Below are positions 13,075-16,727 of a DNA stretch of 16,727 nucleotides, piece by piece (positions within the stretch are counted from its first letter, which is position 1; each line of letters begins with the position of its first letter). Made by a program: the position numbers and the translations under genes. This DNA comes from Gemmatimonadota bacterium (GTDB lineage Bacteria > Gemmatimonadota > Gemmatimonadetes > Gemmatimonadales > Gemmatimonadaceae). The stretch lies in the NCBI GenBank assembly GCA_028287225.1, contig JAQBPZ010000162.1:1-16727 (forward strand). The letters run 5' to 3'. Below the pieces are notes generated by a model. That model was not told the DNA's origin and did no database searches. It was given only the letters and a program-made list of their open reading frames with translations.

Positions 13075-14379
13075 TCAGAGGATCCTCGACATCAGCGCCG
13101 CGGTATTCTCGATCGCCTTGTCGTACCACGGCCGCTTCCTGAACTCGGAGAGGATGATCTCCTTCGAGCGCGTGAGGTCGTCCATGAAGGTCGCGTTCAT
13201 CTGGGTACCCAGCGTCGAGTCCAGGAAGACCAGGTTCGACTCGTTGTTGAACGCGAGGGAGCGGTTGTCGAAGTTCATCGATCCCACCGAGCCCCACAGG
13301 CCGTCCACGATGAACGTCTTGGAATGCATCATCGACGGCTGGTACTCGTAGATGCGGATCCCGCCCTCGAGCAGCTGCTCGTAGCGCGACCGCCCCGCCC
13401 ACAACGTCGTCTTGACGTCGGTCTCCCCGCTCACCGTGAGGATGCGCACGTCCACGCCACGCTCCCGCGCGTGGATGAGCAGCTTCCGGAAGTCGTCGTC
13501 GGGAACGAAGTACGAGTTCGTGACGTAGAGCGTCTTCCGCGCGCTCGCGATGGACAGCGCGTTGAAGCGTTCGGCAGGAGTGCTGCCGGTGGTGGGCGAG
13601 GTGAACAGCACCCCGGCACGCACCCCGCCATCCACGTCGTCGAACGCCTTCCGGGGGAAGAAGGTCTCGCCGGCGATCAGCTCGCCCGTGCACTCGGCCC
13701 ACGCCGCGGCAAACGCGGCCTGGAGGCCCATCACCGCGGGGCCCTCGAAGCGCACGTTGCTGTCGCGCCACTGCCCGGGGTGCTTGCCGTCGCCCAGCCA
13801 GTAGTCGGCCAGGCCGAAGCCGCCCGTGTAGCCCACCTCGCCGTCGACCACCACCACGCGGACGTGCGAGCGGTCGCTCGCGTTGTGCAGCGAGTACCAG
13901 TGCAGCTGGCGCAGCAGGCCGATCTCCACGTGCGCCGCGCGCAGGCTGTCCGCCCACTCCTTCTTCAGGTTCATGGAGCCGAACGCGTCGAGCACGAACA
14001 GCACCCGCACGCCGGCCCGCGCGCGCTCGGCCAGGATCTTCGCCATGGTGTCCGCCACCTGGCCCGGCTGCGAGTAGTACATCTGCACGGTGATCGTGTG
14101 CTTCGCCGCGCGCAGGTCCTTCCAGAGCTGGGTGTAGACGTCGCCGTTGTTCACGGGCTGCACCGCGTTGCCGGCGGTGAGGTGCAGCCCCGTGTACAGC
14201 TCCATCGAGCGGGCGAACAGCGAGTCGGTGATGGGCGGGAGGCGGTCCTCCCCGATGGCGACCACCGCACGCACCGGCGTGCCGCGGGTGATGGACAGGA
14301 TGCCCACGAGCGCAAGCCCGACGAGCACGAGGATTCCGAGAACGACCGAGACGCGCTTGGCGCGGAGAGCTTTTCGCAT
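13075..14379 (-). CDS. Membrane-anchored phospholipase D/cardiolipin synthase-like protein
   Basis: A 434-residue protein with one N-terminal membrane segment (about 9-30, VVLGILVLVGLALVGILSI) preceded by basic residues, then two PLD domains. It probably makes or remodels cardiolipin or related phospholipids at the inner membrane. The second HKD motif is intact (H352, K354, D359 in MHSKTFIVDG, followed by GSMNFDNRS). The first reads SHVRVVVVDGEVGYTGG (H172, R174, D179), with arginine in place of the canonical lysine; several synthase-like subgroups appear to carry such changes, so activity is likely but not certain. ATG 14379 places basic residues directly before the membrane helix; ATG 14394 would add five residues. 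Neither has a strong ribosome-binding site. It is head-to-head with the RepA-like gene, 85 bp apart. Confidence 0.92.
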   Translation of the reverse strand: MRKALRAKRVSVVLGILVLVGLALVGILSITRGTPVRAVVAIGEDRLPPITDSLFARSMELYTGLHLTAGNAVQPVNNGDVYTQLWKDLRAAKHTITVQMYYSQPGQVADTMAKILAERARAGVRVLFVLDAFGSMNLKKEWADSLRAAHVEIGLLRQLHWYSLHNASDRSHVRVVVVDGEVGYTGGFGLADYWLGDGKHPGQWRDSNVRFEGPAVMGLQAAFAAAWAECTGELIAGETFFPRKAFDDVDGGVRAGVLFTSPTTGSTPAERFNALSIASARKTLYVTNSYFVPDDDFRKLLIHARERGVDVRILTVSGETDVKTTLWAGRSRYEQLLEGGIRIYEYQPSMMHSKTFIVDGLWGSVGSMNFDNRSLAFNNESNLVFLDSTLGTQMNATFMDDLTRSKEIILSEFRKRPWYDKAIENTAALMSRIL

Positions 14380-14464
14380 TTGTAGTGTCCGCATCACATA
14401 CTTCGTGCCAAGAGCCGAGCCCGGTAGCACGGGCGGATGGCGCAACCGGGGCGACGGGAGGCGA

Positions 14465-15325
14465 ATGGCGGGAACCGAACGAGGCGCGCGCCGCCGGATC
14501 AGCACCCGGGCGATCCGGCTGGACCGGTCGCTCGAGGCGCTGCCGCTCTTCCGGCTCAGCGACTCCGCCGACGATGGCGTGATCTCGCTCGCCGAGGGGG
14601 GCGACGGAGCGGGGCGATGGCGAGTGATCCCGAATCCCGGTGACCGGCTGCCCGGCACCTTCGACCAGGACGTATACGTGGAGCTGCTGCGGCGCTATCA
14701 CGAGGACGGCGAGCCCGCCGACGGCGCCATCTCCTTCACCCTCCATGCGTTCCTGCGCGCGATGGGCCGCCGGGTGGACGGGCGCACGTACGAACAGCTG
14801 CGGGGCGCACTGAGCCGCCTGGAGCGGACGACGCTGGAGTCGCACCTCATGTACAGCACGCCGTCGGGGAGCGGGGACCTGCGCTTCACGCTGCTCCAGT
14901 CGGTCGCCGTCGAGCGGCGGCGCACGGTGGACCGGGAGCAGCTTCCCCTGTTTCCGGCGATCGCGAGTGGCGAGCCCGGCATCGCCCGCGTCACGCTGGC
15001 CGCCGTGATCCGCGAGAACCTCGCGGCCGACCACGCCGTGAGCCTCTCGGCCGCATCGTACTGGTCGCTCGGCTCGCCCGTCGCGCGGCGGTTGTATCGC
15101 CTGCTCGAGGTCGCCCGCGCGGACGGGCGGCTCACCTGGCGCATCGGCCTCGACCGTCTCGCGGAGCAGCTGCCCCTCGCCCAGCGCTATCCGTCGCACC
15201 TGCAGCGCGTGCTGCAGCCGGCCCACGACATGCTCGTGGAACACGGGATCCTGCGCAACGCCGCGATCCGCCAGCAGCAGCGCGAGTGGTTCGTGGACTA
15301 CGTGCTCGGGTCGAGGCCGGCCTGA
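14465..15325 (+). CDS. Replication initiator protein A (RepA/RPA)-like protein
   Basis: A 286-residue protein whose motif order matches the plasmid replication initiator A family: EALPLFRLSD near the N-terminus (24-33), GTFDQDVYVELLRRY (64-78), the ISFTLHAFLRAMG helix (89-101), GRTYEQLRGALSRLERTTLES (106-126), an LSAASYWSLGSPVARRLYRLLE block (194-215), then a YPSHLQRVLQPAHDMLVEHGIL tail. Such proteins are paired winged-helix DNA-binding initiators of theta-type plasmids. The flanking genes look chromosomal, so it may instead be a domesticated initiator or a transcription factor. No iterons, DnaA boxes or partition genes were seen nearby. Start ATG 14465 has GGGAGG at 14456-14461 with a short 3-nt spacing; an in-frame GTG at 14405 is possible. 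Upstream frame continuing to 14147 is antisense to the PLD-like gene. Confidence 0.78.
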   Translation: MAGTERGARRRISTRAIRLDRSLEALPLFRLSDSADDGVISLAEGGDGAGRWRVIPNPGDRLPGTFDQDVYVELLRRYHEDGEPADGAISFTLHAFLRAMGRRVDGRTYEQLRGALSRLERTTLESHLMYSTPSGSGDLRFTLLQSVAVERRRTVDREQLPLFPAIASGEPGIARVTLAAVIRENLAADHAVSLSAASYWSLGSPVARRLYRLLEVARADGRLTWRIGLDRLAEQLPLAQRYPSHLQRVLQPAHDMLVEHGILRNAAIRQQQREWFVDYVLGSRPA

Positions 15326-15465
15326 CTGCGACAACAGACGTGCCGTGTTCCACGTACGAGGTATCGGGACTCGGGGGGGATGTGGCAGCTCATCCCGACG
15401 GAACCCTTCGCGCCGCGCGACGTATTCACTACAGGAATCTTTCTCCTTCAGCAGGCTTTCGCATC

Positions 15466-16727
15466 ATGCGTCGTCGTTCCACTCTCGCGGCTCTCGCGCT
15501 GCTCCCGGTCCTCGCGGGCGGCTTCCTCATGCAGGATCGCTCGTCCACGGACGGGGCGGCCCTGCTCGACCAGGTCTTCGGGCTCGTCGCCAACCGCTTC
15601 GTGGACACGGTGAGCACCGCCGCGCTCTACGAGAAGGCGGCGCGCGGCATGGTGAAGGAGCTCAACGATCCCTACAGCGAGCTCTTCTCGCCGAAGGAGC
15701 TCGCCAGCTTCTCGCAGGCCACCAACGGGCGGTATGCCGGCATCGGCATGTCCATCGAGGACCTCAACGGCAACATCACGATCGCCAAGGTCTTCCCGCA
15801 CTCGCCGGCCGAGGCGGGTGGGGTGCGCGAGGGTGACCGCATCCTCCAGGTGGACACGCTGTCGACGCGGGGCTGGAAGACGCAGCAGGTCTCCGACTAC
15901 CTCATCGGCAAGGAGGGCACGAAGGTCACGGTGAAGTTCGGCCGGGCCGGCGTTCCCGAGCCGATCACGATGCACCTCACGCGGCAGGTGATCCACATCC
16001 CGGCGGTGCCGTACGCGATCGTGCTCGACAAGCAGATCGGATACGTACTGGTGCAGCGCTTCAACGAGACCGCCGCCGGGGAGGTGGAGGCCGCCGTGAG
16101 GCAGCTGCAGAAGCAGGGCGTGAAGGGCGTGATCCTCGACATGCGCGGCAACCCGGGCGGCATCCTGGAGCAGAGCATCGCGATGTCGAACCTGTTCCTG
16201 AAGGACGGGCAGCCGATCCTCAGCGTGCGCGGGCGGCAGGACCGGCCGCAGAACTACGCGTCGAGCGGCGACCCGGTGTTCCCCACCCTGCCCATCACCG
16301 TCATGACGGATGAGGGCACGGCGTCCGCCAGCGAGATCGTCGCCGGCGCGCTGCAGGACCACGACCGCGCGCTCATCGTGGGCTCCACGAGCTTCGGCAA
16401 GGGGCTGGTGCAGACGCTCTTCCCCCTGGACGGGGGCTATGCGCTCAAGATCACGACGGCGAAGTGGTACACGCCGAGCGGCCGCACCATCCAGCGCGAG
16501 CGGAAGTTCGTGAACGGCCGCTTCGTGGAGGAGCGGGTGGACTCCACGGAGACCGAGGCGAAGAAGCGGAGCCGCCCCGCCTATCGCTCCGATGCCGGCC
16601 GGATCGTGTATGGCGGCGGCGGCATCACGCCGGACGTGCTCGTGCGCGACGACACCCTGACCACCGCCGAGCAGGCGTTCAGCAAGGCGATCGCACCGAA
16701 GTCGCAGGAGGTGTACGTCACCCTCGC
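15466..16727 (+). CDS. S41-family C-terminal processing peptidase (CtpA-like), truncated by window end
   Basis: The frame stays open from ATG 15466 to the right edge, giving 420 visible residues. A signal peptide or anchor (about 1-21, RRRSTLAALALLPVLAGGF) directs it to the periplasm. An N-terminal helical part (about 30-85, with MVKELNDPYSELFSPKE) precedes a PDZ domain (about 88-172; GRYAGIGMSI, and SPAEAGGVREGDRI). The S41 protease core has LDMRGNPGGIL (224-234), the nucleophile S287 in GTASASEIV and K312 in SFGKGLVQ, the usual 25-residue Ser-Lys spacing. These proteases trim or degrade envelope proteins from their C-termini. After the core, TAKWYTPSGRTIQ and GGGITPD are also typical. A ribosome-binding-like AGCAGG lies about ten bases upstream. 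The stop codon and C-terminus lie beyond the window. Confidence 0.95.
   Translation, partial: MRRRSTLAALALLPVLAGGFLMQDRSSTDGAALLDQVFGLVANRFVDTVSTAALYEKAARGMVKELNDPYSELFSPKELASFSQATNGRYAGIGMSIEDLNGNITIAKVFPHSPAEAGGVREGDRILQVDTLSTRGWKTQQVSDYLIGKEGTKVTVKFGRAGVPEPITMHLTRQVIHIPAVPYAIVLDKQIGYVLVQRFNETAAGEVEAAVRQLQKQGVKGVILDMRGNPGGILEQSIAMSNLFLKDGQPILSVRGRQDRPQNYASSGDPVFPTLPITVMTDEGTASASEIVAGALQDHDRALIVGSTSFGKGLVQTLFPLDGGYALKITTAKWYTPSGRTIQRERKFVNGRFVEERVDSTETEAKKRSRPAYRSDAGRIVYGGGGITPDVLVRDDTLTTAEQAFSKAIAPKSQEVYVTL

Noticed and set aside
14397..14416. Possible sigma-54 promoter (TGGCAC) on the minus strand upstream of the PLD-like gene
   Set aside because: After the correct 5-bp spacing the -12 element reads ATGT, lacking the near-invariant GC, so it fails the -24/-12 rule.
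13043..15334. 763-codon minus-strand frame spanning the PLD-like and RepA-like genes
   Set aside because: It overlaps two recognisable proteins in other frames and has no domain of its own; codon pattern is that of a shadow.
15326..15465. Possible origin or iteron region next to the RepA-like gene
   Set aside because: No repeated motif of 8 bp or more, no AT-rich stretch and no DnaA-box-like sequence was found; it looks like a plain promoter region for the protease.

Overview
This is a high-GC bacterial segment with strongly GC-biased third codon positions. Protein character and the style of intergenic repeats suggest a member of the Gemmatimonadota or a similar high-GC environmental phylum. 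That placement is a recognition-based inference; there is no rRNA or marker tree in the window. Thirteen complete protein genes and two partial ones (at the two ends) can be supported. No tRNA, rRNA, CRISPR array or insertion sequence was seen.

Layout. 1-149: C-terminus of a phospholipase D/cardiolipin synthase-like protein, convergent with a GSI-type glutamine synthetase (glnA, minus strand, 169-1530). 1733-3082: a two-CBS-domain protein and a membrane-anchored double zinc-ribbon protein. 3361-5148: an HD-GYP response regulator (predicted c-di-GMP phosphodiesterase) convergent with a receiver-only regulator. 5480-6097: a WrbA-type quinone oxidoreductase on the minus strand. 6453-7298: a bipartite protein with an acidic N-terminal half and a histone-H1-like Lys/Ala tail, closed by a strong terminator. 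7400-10355: a soluble PAS/GAF histidine kinase followed by an NtrC-type sigma-54 activator, then a terminator and another receiver-only protein (10505-10927). 11225-12951: an alpha/beta-hydrolase-fold protein that appears to lack the catalytic triad, and a MerR-type regulator. 13075-14379 (minus): a membrane-anchored two-HKD phospholipase D/cardiolipin synthase-like protein, head-to-head with a plasmid-type replication initiator protein A homologue (14465-15325). 15466-end: start of a CtpA-like S41 protease.

How the genes work together. The centre (3.3-10.9 kb) is signal-transduction rich: four receiver-domain proteins, one kinase and one c-di-GMP hydrolase. The kinase/NtrC pair is almost certainly a cognate two-component system. 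The two receiver-only proteins have no obvious output and may be phosphate sinks or connectors. The flanks hold nitrogen assimilation, phospholipid synthesis and envelope proteolysis, which look like ordinary chromosomal functions.

The most unusual content is between genes. (i) A family of about 80-100 bp modular palindromes shares a conserved central CCTCGGGA-containing loop. There are five cores in 16.7 kb, each abutting the 3' end of a gene; one supplies the stop codon of the HD-GYP gene and one sits inside the two-component operon. (ii) A separate long inverted repeat at 3117-3225 carries seven CGAAT/ATTCG motifs spaced at one DNA helical turn. (iii) Two genes have -10-like boxes ending exactly 6 nt before the ATG, suggesting leaderless transcripts. 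The protein oddities worth following are the bipartite H1-like protein, the triad-less hydrolase and the RepA-like initiator in an apparently chromosomal setting.
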